From NCBI GenBank assembly GCA_022562835.1, contig JADFOM010000002.1, positions 1-30,759 on the forward strand: a DNA stretch of 30,759 nucleotides, in the 5' to 3' direction. This document shows, piece after piece, positions 23,701-30,759 of the stretch. Below the pieces are notes generated by a model that searched no databases, was not told the DNA's origin, and worked only from the letters and a program-made list of their open reading frames with translations. Both the position numbers and the translations under genes were made by a program. This stretch comes from Acidobacteriota bacterium (GTDB lineage Bacteria > Actinomycetota > Acidimicrobiia > Acidimicrobiales > SHLQ01). Positions within the stretch are counted from its first letter, which is position 1. Each line of letters begins with the position of its first letter.

Positions 23701-25422
23701 TGGAGTTGGTTGCAACAGATTTCGCTCGGGACCGATGGTGCTACGCACGGCGGTGACGAGTTCTTCGCGAATAGCGTCGAGCGGTGGATTAGTGACCTGT
23801 GCGAACAGTTGTGAGAAGTAGTCAGAGAGCGGCCGTGATCGCGTGGAGAGCACACCGATCGGGGTGTCGGTGCCCATGGACCCGAGCGACTCTTTCCCGG
23901 TAGCCGCCATGGGCGCCAGAAGCAGCTTGCACTCCTCGTGTGTCCAGCCGAAGGTCTGCTGGCGTTGGAGGAGGGACGCCTCTTCATAAGTCTCGTGTGT
24001 GTCATGAGCGAGATCGTCGAGATGGATGACCTGCTCGTCGAGCCACTCGCGGTAGGGAGCCGCAGCGGCGACCGACGCCTTGATCTCGTCATCGCGGATG
24101 ATGCGACCTTCTTTTGTGTCGATGAGGAACATCCGGCCAGGCTGGAGACGTCCCTTTTCGATAACCCTGGACGGTTCGATCGGAACGACCCCGACCTCAG
24201 ACGCCATTATGACGAGGTCATCGTCTGTGACCCAGTAGCGGCTCGGGCGCAGGCCATTGCGATCGAGAACCGCGCCGATGACCTCACCGTCGGTGAAGGC
24301 AATCGAAGCTGGGCCGTCCCAAGGTTCCATCAAGGCGGCGTGGTACTCGTAGAATGCCGAGCGCTCGTCAGACATCGACTCATGGTTCTCCCATGGTTCT
24401 GGGATCATCATCAAGACAGCCTCTGGTAGCCCGTAGCCACCGAGCGCGAGAAGTTCGAGCGCCTCATCGAAGCCCGCGGTATCGGACGCTCCCGCGGTGC
24501 AGATCGGGAAGAGACGTTCAAGATCACCCTTGATCAGGTCGGTCTCGAGCATCGCTTCGCGCGCTCGCATCCAGTTGCGGTTGCCTTCGATTGTGTTGAT
24601 CTCGCCGTTGTGGGCGATGAAGCGGTAGGGGTGCGCCAGTGGCCAGGAGGGGAAGGTGTTGGTCGAAAAGCGTGAGTGAACCAGCACCATTGCGGATTCG
24701 ATCCGCGGATCGCGTAGATCGGCGTAGAACTCAGCGAGCTGTGGTGTGGTCAACATGCCCTTGTAGACGAACGTACGACTTGACAACGACGGCAGGTAGA
24801 CACCGTCATGTGTCTCGCTCGCCCCTCCCATTGCCTGGCTGACAGCGCCTGGGTCGACCTCGAGCACGATCTCGTGCTCGATCCGTTTGCGGGCGGGGTA
24901 CACCATGCGGTCCAGTTCGATGCCCGCGGGACGCTCACCATCTGGTCCTGGTGGTGCGGTGACGAAGATCTGCGCGAACTGTGGGGCCGTCGCGGCTGCG
25001 GCAGCGCCCAACATCGATCCGTCGACCGGCACGTCACGCCAGCCGAGTATCTCGAGGCCCTCATCGGTGATGATCGCTTCCATCTTCTGGCGAGCGCTCA
25101 TCGCTTCTGAATCGTGTTGGGGCAGGAATGCGATTCCCGTTGCATATTGGCCCATCGGCGGCAGCGCGAACTCGACGTCATCTCGGAAGAGTGCGTCCGG
25201 CACCTGCATCAAGATACCGGCGCCGTCGCCTGTGTTCGGGTCTGCGCCCAGTGCCCCACGGTGCTGAAGTCGACAGAGCGCCCCGATGCCGAGTTCGACG
25301 ATTCGGTGGGAGCGACGGCCCTTTAGATCACATACGAAGTTGACGCCGCACGAGTCGTGTTCGTTGCGCCGGTCATAGAGGCCCTGGCTGGGCGGTAGTC
25401 CGTTCGCAGAGATCTGGCTCAT
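20791..25422 (-). CDS. gltB: Glutamate synthase large subunit
   Basis: A 1,543-residue alpha subunit with the usual four parts: N-terminal class II glutamine amidotransferase, central domain, FMN-binding synthase domain and C-terminal beta-helix. The catalytic Cys is Cys25 in NEHDSCGVNF, so 24 residues must be removed to expose it. The amidotransferase shows LVHSRFSTNTFPSWPLAHP and the synthase domain shows MAQGAKPGEGGQLPGHKV, then SGHDGGTGASPL and the [3Fe-4S] motif CVMMRVCHLDTCPVG (C-x5-C-x4-C). The C-terminal part has repeated GG-type turns. The ATG at 25422 was chosen because GAGGAG precedes it; an in-frame TTG at 25440 is less likely. It is the first gene of gltBD, the main ammonia assimilation step together with glutamine synthetase. 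Confidence 0.95.
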   Translation of the reverse strand: MSQISANGLPPSQGLYDRRNEHDSCGVNFVCDLKGRRSHRIVELGIGALCRLQHRGALGADPNTGDGAGILMQVPDALFRDDVEFALPPMGQYATGIAFLPQHDSEAMSARQKMEAIITDEGLEILGWRDVPVDGSMLGAAAAATAPQFAQIFVTAPPGPDGERPAGIELDRMVYPARKRIEHEIVLEVDPGAVSQAMGGASETHDGVYLPSLSSRTFVYKGMLTTPQLAEFYADLRDPRIESAMVLVHSRFSTNTFPSWPLAHPYRFIAHNGEINTIEGNRNWMRAREAMLETDLIKGDLERLFPICTAGASDTAGFDEALELLALGGYGLPEAVLMMIPEPWENHESMSDERSAFYEYHAALMEPWDGPASIAFTDGEVIGAVLDRNGLRPSRYWVTDDDLVIMASEVGVVPIEPSRVIEKGRLQPGRMFLIDTKEGRIIRDDEIKASVAAAAPYREWLDEQVIHLDDLAHDTHETYEEASLLQRQQTFGWTHEECKLLLAPMAATGKESLGSMGTDTPIGVLSTRSRPLSDYFSQLFAQVTNPPLDAIREELVTAVRSTIGPERNLLQPTPESCRQIHIDHPVITNDQLSGLVALNEPDRPTDYSTAVISCLYPVREGGAGLRDAIARVRDEVDEAIAAGTGVVVLSDRHSSIRNAPIPSLLFTAAVHHHLIRRKTRTQVGLVVECGDMREVHQLALLLGFGAAAVNPYLAFEAIAAMVDQPGSGVAGLDVATAHQNFIKATDKGVLKVMSKMGISTVASYTGSQIFEAIGLGAELVDEYFTGVTSRLGGIGLEQLSREVEMRHRIAYPRNPALRVHRSLETGGEYQWRREGEYHLFNPETVFKLQHATRAKQFDVFQEYTKMVDDQAEHLATLRGLFTFRSGQRAPIPLEDVEPVSEIVKRFASGAMSYGSISAEAHETLAIAMNRIGAKSNTGEGGEDADRFVPDENGDLRRSAIKQVASGRFGVTSEYLVNADDIQIKMAQGAKPGEGGQLPGHKVYPWIAKTRHSTPGVGLISPPPHHDIYSIEDLAQLIHDLKNANPAARIHVKLVAEVGVGTVAAGVSKAHADVVLISGHDGGTGASPLTSIKHAGAPWELGLAETQQTLLLNDLRDRIVVQVDGQIKTGRDVVIAALLGADEFGFATAPLVVMGCVMMRVCHLDTCPVGVATQNPELRKKFNGSPDFVVNFFEFIAREVREILAELGFATIQEAIGQVSVLDVTRAIEHWKIDGLDLSPILYEPEIAEGKARHQTRVQDHGLDQALDNELIERATASIEEAKPVRFSMPISNVNRTVGTMLGNRITTRHGGAGLPTDTIQIDFEGSAGNSFGAFLPSGVTLRLVGDANDYVGKGLSGGRLVVSPPPEAPFVAEENVIAGNVILYGATGGELFLRGLVGERFCVRNSGALAVVEGVGDHACEYMTGGRAVILGPTGRNFAAGMSGGMAFVYDPAADFASRVNLEMVDLEALDDDDRVWLGEVIDRHRAETGSSVAIGLLEHWADSADRFVKVMPSDYRRVLEAAARARQTGMDETDAIMEASRG

Positions 25423-25601
25423 GATGCTCCTCGGTGACAAGCGGTACGTGCGGAAGGGACATCGTTGGCCCGTAGCGAGGGTCGGTCACAGCGTCGTAGG
25501 TGTGTCGACATGAAACCTCGTCGCGTGCGGGGGCATCGTTGCCGCACACACAACGCTCGCACCGTGCGCGAGGGTGGTTCCGGATCGACCATAGTAGTGG
25601 C

Positions 25602-26870
25602 ATGCACGACACCCGCCACGATTTCGCCCGCGATCTATGCGCGTTCATCGACGCGTCTCCATCACCTTTTCACGCAATAGCCGAGATTTGCGGGCGACTC
25701 GACCAAAGCTCTTTCATCGAAACCACACCGGGCGGTGCAACACCTCCTCGTGGCTACGTAGCGCGCGATGGTTCGATCATCATGTGGTGCCTGGACCCGG
25801 ACACCGCTCTGAGCGGGTTCGATCTCCTTGGCGCGCACACCGATAGTCCAAACCTGCGTATCAAGCCGCAGCCTGACGTTGTCTGTGCGGAGACTCGACA
25901 GCTTGGTGTCGACACCTACGGCGGTGCTCTCATCAACTCATGGCTCGATCGTGACCTCGGCATATCGGGCCGGATCTGTGTCCGCGGCGAAGACGATCTG
26001 CTAGAGACTCGGCTCGTGAAGATAGACCGGCCTGTTGCTCGGATACCTCAGTTGGCGATTCATCTCGACCGCGAGATCGATACCGCCGGGCTCAGATTGA
26101 ACCGTCAGAGCCATCTCTCTCCGATCGTCGGCGCCGCCGACGGTTCAGAGTTCCGAGCGCGACTTGCCGCCGAACTGGATATCGACGCAGATCTGATCCT
26201 GACATGGGATTTGATGTTGCATGACCTCATGCCCTCGTCGCTGGGAGGGTTCGATGACGATCTGATAGCCGCTCCGAGGATCGACAACCTGTTGTCATGC
26301 CATGTTGCGACCGAAGTTTTGTGCGCCGTCACACCGCGACCGGCAACAGCCGCTGTCGCCGCGCTGTTCGATCATGAGGAGGTCGGCAGTCAGACCACAT
26401 ACGGTGCAGGCTCGTCGTGGCTTCGCCGTCAGCTCGACCATCTCCTTGAGAACAACGGCGGGGTGCGCGCTGCGGCCTACGACGATGCATCGATGTTGTC
26501 ACTCGACAACGCTCATGCGACACATCCGAACTACGTGGATCGACATGAACCCGCTCACCATATCCATCTGAACGGTGGTCCTGTGATCAAGGAAAACGTA
26601 AACGCCCGTTATGCGTCAAATGCGCGGACCTCGGCGCGGTTCATGCGCGCATGTGAAACAGCAAATGTCCCTTTCCAACGCTTCGTCAATCGATCCGATC
26701 TCGCGTGCGGTTCGACGATCGGTCCTATCGGTTCCACTGCTCTCGCGATAGATGCAGTCGATGTCGGAGCCTCGCAGTTGGCCATGCATTCGATACGTGA
26801 GACCGCAGGATCGGCCGATCCAGCGATGCTGCGCGATGCAGCGGCAGCCTGGTTGAGCGGTCCTCGGTGA
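25602..26870 (+). CDS. apeB: M18-family aspartyl aminopeptidase
   Basis: A 422-residue cytosolic metallo-aminopeptidase of family M18, which releases N-terminal acidic residues and forms a large dodecameric shell. Zinc-ligand motifs are GAHTDSPNLRIKP (H79, D81), the DNLLSC segment, and LFDHEEVGSQTTYGA with the catalytic Glu and bridging residues; the closing SDLACGSTIGPI and the Met-Ala-rich AMHSIRE segment bearing the last His ligand are also present. I chose the ATG at 25602, which begins directly before the family N-terminus (FARDLCAFIDASPSPFHA); frames further upstream are unlike the family. It is divergent from gltB with about 180 bases between. Confidence 0.9.
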   Translation: MHDTRHDFARDLCAFIDASPSPFHAIAEICGRLDQSSFIETTPGGATPPRGYVARDGSIIMWCLDPDTALSGFDLLGAHTDSPNLRIKPQPDVVCAETRQLGVDTYGGALINSWLDRDLGISGRICVRGEDDLLETRLVKIDRPVARIPQLAIHLDREIDTAGLRLNRQSHLSPIVGAADGSEFRARLAAELDIDADLILTWDLMLHDLMPSSLGGFDDDLIAAPRIDNLLSCHVATEVLCAVTPRPATAAVAALFDHEEVGSQTTYGAGSSWLRRQLDHLLENNGGVRAAAYDDASMLSLDNAHATHPNYVDRHEPAHHIHLNGGPVIKENVNARYASNARTSARFMRACETANVPFQRFVNRSDLACGSTIGPIGSTALAIDAVDVGASQLAMHSIRETAGSADPAMLRDAAAAWLSGPR

Positions 26871-26878
26871 ATTTGGTG

Positions 26879-28414
26879 TCAGCGCTGGAGCGAGCGCATC
26901 GGCGCGACGAACATCAATAGCAGCGGGAACAATTCGAGGCGACCGACGAGCATCAAGACCATCAGGACGCCGCGTGCGGGGCGTGAGAACCCCTCGACGA
27001 ACGAATTGACCGGTCCGACCTCGCCCAGCGCTGGTCCCATGTTGCCGAGCGCCGAAAAAGAGCCACCGAGCGCAGTCGTGGCATCGGTACCGAGCAGCGC
27101 AAGCACGAACCAACCGCTCAAGGCCAGCCCCGAATAGAGGAACATGAACCCGATGACCCTTGCCGCGACCGCGTCGGGGACGACGGTGTCACCGAGCTTG
27201 AGCGGCACAACCGCACGCGGGTTGCGAGCCAACCGCAGCGCCCGTCGGACGTGGGCCACGCCCACATGGAGTCGGAACACCTTGGCGCCACCGGAAGTCG
27301 ATCCGGTCATGCCACCGAATACCATCAAGACGAGTAATACGATCAATGCCGCAGGAACCCAGCCGACAAAATCACCCGGAGTATCCCCGCCCGTCGCATT
27401 TCCGAAGCCCGTGGAAGTCCCCAGAGAGACTACGTTGAAAACTCCTGCCCGAACGGACTTGGCGAACGCAAAATCGCCAGCGAACCACAGGATCGCGACG
27501 ACTATCGTCGACGCGCTGACCAGCATGATGAGGTACGTGCGGAACTCACCAGACCGGCGGTATACGCCACCATCGCCCATGACCGCGCGCCAGTGGAGCG
27601 TAAAGTTCGCTCCACCGATGATCATGCAGATCACCAGTATCGCTTCGACGACCGAGGAATCGTAGAAACCGACGGAGGCGTCATGCACCGAGAAGCCTCC
27701 AGTAGAGGCCGTAGTGAAGGCATAGTTGATGGATTCGTAGAGAGTTGGGCCCGGTGCCAGCCATAACGCCAACGCGATGAGGGTGGTGATGCCCGCATAG
27801 AGCAACCAGAGCCGCCGAGCGGTTTGCGAAACTCGAGGGGCAAGACGGTCAGAACTTGGGCCGGGCGCCTCGGCGCTGATCAGGCTGAGGCCACCGACGC
27901 CGAGGAACGGGAGTACGGCGACGGCAAGAACGACCATCCCCATCCCGCCGTACCATTGGGTCATGCTGCGATAGAAGAGAAGCCCAGCACCTTGCTCATG
28001 GATTGCCGGGTTGTCGCCGCCGAAGACCGTCGATCCGGTGCACGAAAACCCACTGATGCTCTCGAAAAACGCGTCGTCCCATCGAACGAACGTGTCGGCG
28101 AACAGGTACGGCAACGCCCCTATGACCGAGACGATAATCCAGGTCCAGGCCACCGTCGCGAAGATTGTGGCCGTATCGGTGCGGCCAGGCTTCGTCGGTG
28201 CCCACATCGCTAAGCCGAGCGCTGCCATCAGGCCGGCGGACAGCATGAGCGGTGTGACGTCGGGTCCGTCGGTGAAGAGTTCGACCAGCGCAGAAATCAT
28301 AACTCCGGCGCTGACCCACAAGAGTGCGAGACCAGCGACATGAGCGAGCGTCGAGCCAGCCCGTCTGCGTTCATGAACCAGTAGAGAAGTGTCACGCTCT
28401 CGAGACAGTTTCAC
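26879..28414 (-). CDS. trkH: TrkH-type potassium uptake subunit (canonical filter)
   Basis: A 511-residue TrkH/KtrB-family membrane subunit that conducts potassium, built from four M1-P-M2 repeats. The four filter segments are SGFSCTGSTV (G127), TTASTGGFS (G239), GTSTGFGN (G336) and ALGNMGPAL (about G457-G460), each with the conserved Gly. The gating loop after repeat 3 is FGGMTGSTSGGAK, and the last helix has the conserved GRLELFP Arg (R492). It begins with GTG at 28414 and overlaps the stop of the second TrkH gene by 4 bases, so the two are coupled. Its regulator would be the TrkA encoded upstream. Confidence 0.9.
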   Translation of the reverse strand: MKLSRERDTSLLVHERRRAGSTLAHVAGLALLWVSAGVMISALVELFTDGPDVTPLMLSAGLMAALGLAMWAPTKPGRTDTATIFATVAWTWIIVSVIGALPYLFADTFVRWDDAFFESISGFSCTGSTVFGGDNPAIHEQGAGLLFYRSMTQWYGGMGMVVLAVAVLPFLGVGGLSLISAEAPGPSSDRLAPRVSQTARRLWLLYAGITTLIALALWLAPGPTLYESINYAFTTASTGGFSVHDASVGFYDSSVVEAILVICMIIGGANFTLHWRAVMGDGGVYRRSGEFRTYLIMLVSASTIVVAILWFAGDFAFAKSVRAGVFNVVSLGTSTGFGNATGGDTPGDFVGWVPAALIVLLVLMVFGGMTGSTSGGAKVFRLHVGVAHVRRALRLARNPRAVVPLKLGDTVVPDAVAARVIGFMFLYSGLALSGWFVLALLGTDATTALGGSFSALGNMGPALGEVGPVNSFVEGFSRPARGVLMVLMLVGRLELFPLLLMFVAPMRSLQR

Positions 28415-29880
28415 CGGCGGTACCCCACAAAGACACGAATTGCCGTGTCATAGCAGGCGACGAGGACCGGAATGATGGCGAGTCGGCCTAGGAACATGAG
28501 CGTGATCGCCGACGTTTGACCTGCGCCGGACAGTGCACTCGGATGATCGAGCGGGATGAGTGGCCCGCCCGTTGTCGACAGGTATGCGATCGATGATGAC
28601 AGGGCACCGATCACGTCGAAATCGAACAGTGCAAAAATTGCCGCACCCAACATGACCAGTGCTGCGGTGAGGATCTCGAGATCGACGATGTAGTCGATCG
28701 ATTTTCGTCCGTACGCACGTCCGTCACCCTTGAGGGCAACAACAGCGCGCGGGTGTAGCTCGAGGGTGATTTCGCGTCGGGCGATGTCGTTCAACGCGAT
28801 CATCCGAGAGATTCCCAGGCCGCCCGAAGCCGAGCCCCCCATCGCCCCGCCGACTGCGAGAAGCATGAACATGACGAGGCTTCCGGCGCTCGCCCATGTA
28901 GCGAGGTCATTGCCGAACCCCGTGGTGGTCACCACCGACGCGACGGTGAACGCCGCATCCGAGACGGCGAGTCCGTCGTTGATGAGAAGCGTGAGCCCCG
29001 TCGCCGCTATGAGTACCAGAAGATACACGCGCAGTTCGACGGAACGCAGCACCGGTTGAACGGCGCCGCGTATCATCCAGAACACCAACGCGATACTCAG
29101 ACCGGCGATCGTCATGGCCGCAGCGCCCGTCCAGATCAGCGCCGTTGAATCGAAGACGGTGTCGATCTCGGCAGAGGTAGAGAATCCGCCGGTGGACGCT
29201 GTGGTCATAGAATGGGTGATGGCGTTGAACCAGCCCATTCCGGCAAGATCGTACATCGCGTAGATCAGCAAGGTCACTGCCGCGTAGACCCCACCGATGT
29301 TGCGGATGGCTGAACCGGCCGAAGGAGCGAGCGATTGGGCGAGTCCCGTCCGTTCACCGAAATCTCTCGTTTCGGTGATTGTCGGAATGACCGAAATCAG
29401 CACGATAAGGGCGCCGAACCCGCCCATCCACTGTGTGCCAGCACGCCAGAACAAGAGTCCACGTCCTAGTTGGTCCGGCTCGACGATCATCGAGCTGTTC
29501 GTCGTCGTAAATCCCGCTACGGACTCGTGCAGGGCATGAGTAAATCCGTCGGGTGTTCCGATCACGAGGTAGACCACCGTCGAGACGGCGATCATGACGA
29601 TCCATGTCAGCGTGAGCGCTACATAGCCGTCTCTGCGATGTAGCGGCCGATGGCCGCGGTAACTCCCGACGAATAGCGCGCCGAGGAGCCCCGAGACGGC
29701 TGCGGAGACAGCTAACACCAAAGCGTCGCCTCCGCCATCGGTCAGATCTGCCACCACGGAGAGTGCGAGGACGACCGAGCAGGCTGCGAATGCGTCGCCG
29801 ACCGAGCGCCCGTATACCCACGACCGCCGCTGGGGACGCCCGGGCTCAAGTTGGGCTAGTTCGCGGCGAGGGCGACTCAC
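28411..29880 (-). CDS. TrkH-type cation uptake subunit with altered first filter
   Basis: A 489-residue paralogue of the neighbouring TrkH with the same four-repeat plan. Filters 2 to 4 keep their Gly: TTASTGGFS (G231), VVTTTGFGN (G321) and LSTTGGPLI (G438). In filter 1, AGFTTTNSSMI, Asn128 stands where Gly is expected. The gating loop GGAMGGSASGGLG and the terminal GRLAIIP Arg are present. The start is GTG at 29880, 12 bases after the trkA stop. Lying between trkA and a canonical TrkH, it is likely part of the same transport system, perhaps as one half of a mixed dimer or as a carrier with different ion preference (sodium or mixed). Function is inferred; no truncation is seen. Confidence 0.85.
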   Translation of the reverse strand: MSRPRRELAQLEPGRPQRRSWVYGRSVGDAFAACSVVLALSVVADLTDGGGDALVLAVSAAVSGLLGALFVGSYRGHRPLHRRDGYVALTLTWIVMIAVSTVVYLVIGTPDGFTHALHESVAGFTTTNSSMIVEPDQLGRGLLFWRAGTQWMGGFGALIVLISVIPTITETRDFGERTGLAQSLAPSAGSAIRNIGGVYAAVTLLIYAMYDLAGMGWFNAITHSMTTASTGGFSTSAEIDTVFDSTALIWTGAAAMTIAGLSIALVFWMIRGAVQPVLRSVELRVYLLVLIAATGLTLLINDGLAVSDAAFTVASVVTTTGFGNDLATWASAGSLVMFMLLAVGGAMGGSASGGLGISRMIALNDIARREITLELHPRAVVALKGDGRAYGRKSIDYIVDLEILTAALVMLGAAIFALFDFDVIGALSSSIAYLSTTGGPLIPLDHPSALSGAGQTSAITLMFLGRLAIIPVLVACYDTAIRVFVGYRR

Positions 29881-29892
29881 GTATCGACTCGC

Positions 29893-30759
29893 TCAGCCGA
29901 AAAATTCATGGACGTCGTCGACAGCATCTGCCATGGAGAACACCACGAGCTGGTCTCGACCGCGCAGCTCGGAGTGCCCGCGGGCGATTCGCGACTTTCC
30001 GTCTCGCACGATGGCCCCGATCAGCACACCCTTGGGCAGTCCGAGTTCCTGCACGACAGCACCGTCTGCCGGTGATCCAGGTTTGACGGGCAGCTCGAGA
30101 ACCTCGCAATCGCCCTGCAGGAACGTTGCAACCGCGGCGATGTCGCCATGAACGAAGCGCAACACTCCGTTTGCACTTGCTGTGCGCGGTGAAAGCGTCG
30201 CGTCGATGTCGGCTTGACGCAGTAGGTCGAGGAAAGCGAGACGGTGGACCACGGCAATTGTTTCGACATCGCGGTCGGCTTTCTTCGCGACTTTCTTCGC
30301 GAACAGGCAGGCGAGAATATTGGCATCGTCCTCACCCGTGAGGGCCACAACTACGTCGAACGAACCGATATCTGCTTCCTCGAGTAGGTCGGAGTCGGTG
30401 ATCTCGCCCTCGAGCACCATTACCCCGTCGAGTTGCTCGGCCAGTTCGCGCGCGCGATCGGGGTTGCGTTCCACCAGCACTACGTGGGCGCCTCGTGCAG
30501 CGAGCCGGTCAGCGACGACCTCCGCGGTTCGTCCGCCACCGAGCAACATGATTCGTCGTGGTGTCTCACGAGAGAAACCCATGAGGTCGGCAACGAGGCC
30601 CCGGGATCGCCTGTTGACCGCGAGACGAAGCAGGTCGCCTTGCTCAAGGCGGTGGTCGCTGCGCGGGATGAAGGTGTTGTCGCCGCGCGTAATCGCGCCG
30701 ATCATGAACACCCACTCTGGTTCGAACTCAGCGGCGATCTCGGCGAGCGACCGGCCGAC
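29893..30759 (-). CDS. trkA: Trk system potassium regulatory subunit TrkA (5' part outside window)
   Basis: The frame runs off the right edge, so about 289 C-terminal residues are seen of a protein usually near 450. The visible part holds the end of the first TrkA_C domain (TRGDNTFIPRSDHRLEQGD), then the second RCK/TrkA_N Rossmann domain starting IMLLGGGRTAEVVADRL with the acidic end of strand 2 (VLVERN) and VVALTGEDDANILACL, and the second TrkA_C domain (VLELPVKPGSPADG, then GLPKGVLIGAIVRDG). TrkA forms a ring under TrkH and gates it by binding ATP, ADP or NAD(H). It is the first visible gene of trkA-trkH-trkH. Confidence 0.9.
   Translation of the reverse strand, partial: VGRSLAEIAAEFEPEWVFMIGAITRGDNTFIPRSDHRLEQGDLLRLAVNRRSRGLVADLMGFSRETPRRIMLLGGGRTAEVVADRLAARGAHVVLVERNPDRARELAEQLDGVMVLEGEITDSDLLEEADIGSFDVVVALTGEDDANILACLFAKKVAKKADRDVETIAVVHRLAFLDLLRQADIDATLSPRTASANGVLRFVHGDIAAVATFLQGDCEVLELPVKPGSPADGAVVQELGLPKGVLIGAIVRDGKSRIARGHSELRGRDQLVVFSMADAVDDVHEFFG

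Noticed and set aside
1..30759. CRISPR arrays, insertion sequences, prophage or integrase genes
   Set aside because: No regularly spaced repeats, transposase or integrase motifs, or attachment-site duplications were seen.

Overview
The window looks like metagenome-derived bacterial DNA of high GC content, and it falls into two blocks that may not come from the same genome. Positions 1 to about 4,513 carry genes of a Chloroflexota (Dehalococcoidia-like) type. These are a membrane protein with long Pro/Thr repeats, two secreted proteins with the same unusual C-terminal anchor (GGTTELLV, SDAPS, a membrane helix, then RRR), and an ArsM-like methyltransferase read through an in-frame UGA. From about 4,514 to the end the gene content and order look like an actinobacterium of the Acidimicrobiia (Ilumatobacter-like) type. 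The seam lies inside the pyruvate kinase gene: its homology stops at about residue 411 and an unrelated tail follows. An assembly chimera is the simplest explanation, but a real recombination joint cannot be excluded by reading alone.

Left block: the repeat-rich membrane protein (2-1204); a 669-base non-coding stretch with a perfect-consensus sigma-70-type promoter (1570-1597) followed by a terminator-like hairpin; two secreted C-terminally anchored proteins (1874-2686, 2778-3431); a hairpin between convergent genes; and the methyltransferase (4295-3513, minus strand). I read its UGA at 3683-3681 as selenocysteine, because the protein continues in frame for 55 family-like residues and a hairpin fitting the bacterial SECIS rules starts 10 nt after the UGA.

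Right block: pyk and a SirB1-like gene (minus); gdpD-like and lytic transglycosylase genes (plus); an 834-base gap full of nested hairpins with GNRA-like loops, a candidate large structured RNA; an AlkA-like DNA glycosylase; a zinc-ribbon miniprotein; a small hypothetical; an envelope-glycan neighbourhood (PIG-V-like mannosyltransferase, FAD oxidoreductase, hydrolase, small membrane protein, GT2 glycosyltransferase); a reduced conservon-like signalling unit (membrane histidine kinase plus Roadblock protein, with a divergent DUF4388 gene); the glutamate synthase operon gltB-gltD; an M18 aminopeptidase; and a Trk potassium-uptake operon encoding TrkA (cut by the window edge) and two different TrkH subunits, one with a changed selectivity filter.

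The strongest unusual items are the probable selenoprotein methyltransferase, the structured RNA candidate, the shared C-terminal anchor signal, and the second TrkH with Asn in its first filter. No tRNA, rRNA, CRISPR array or transposase was found.
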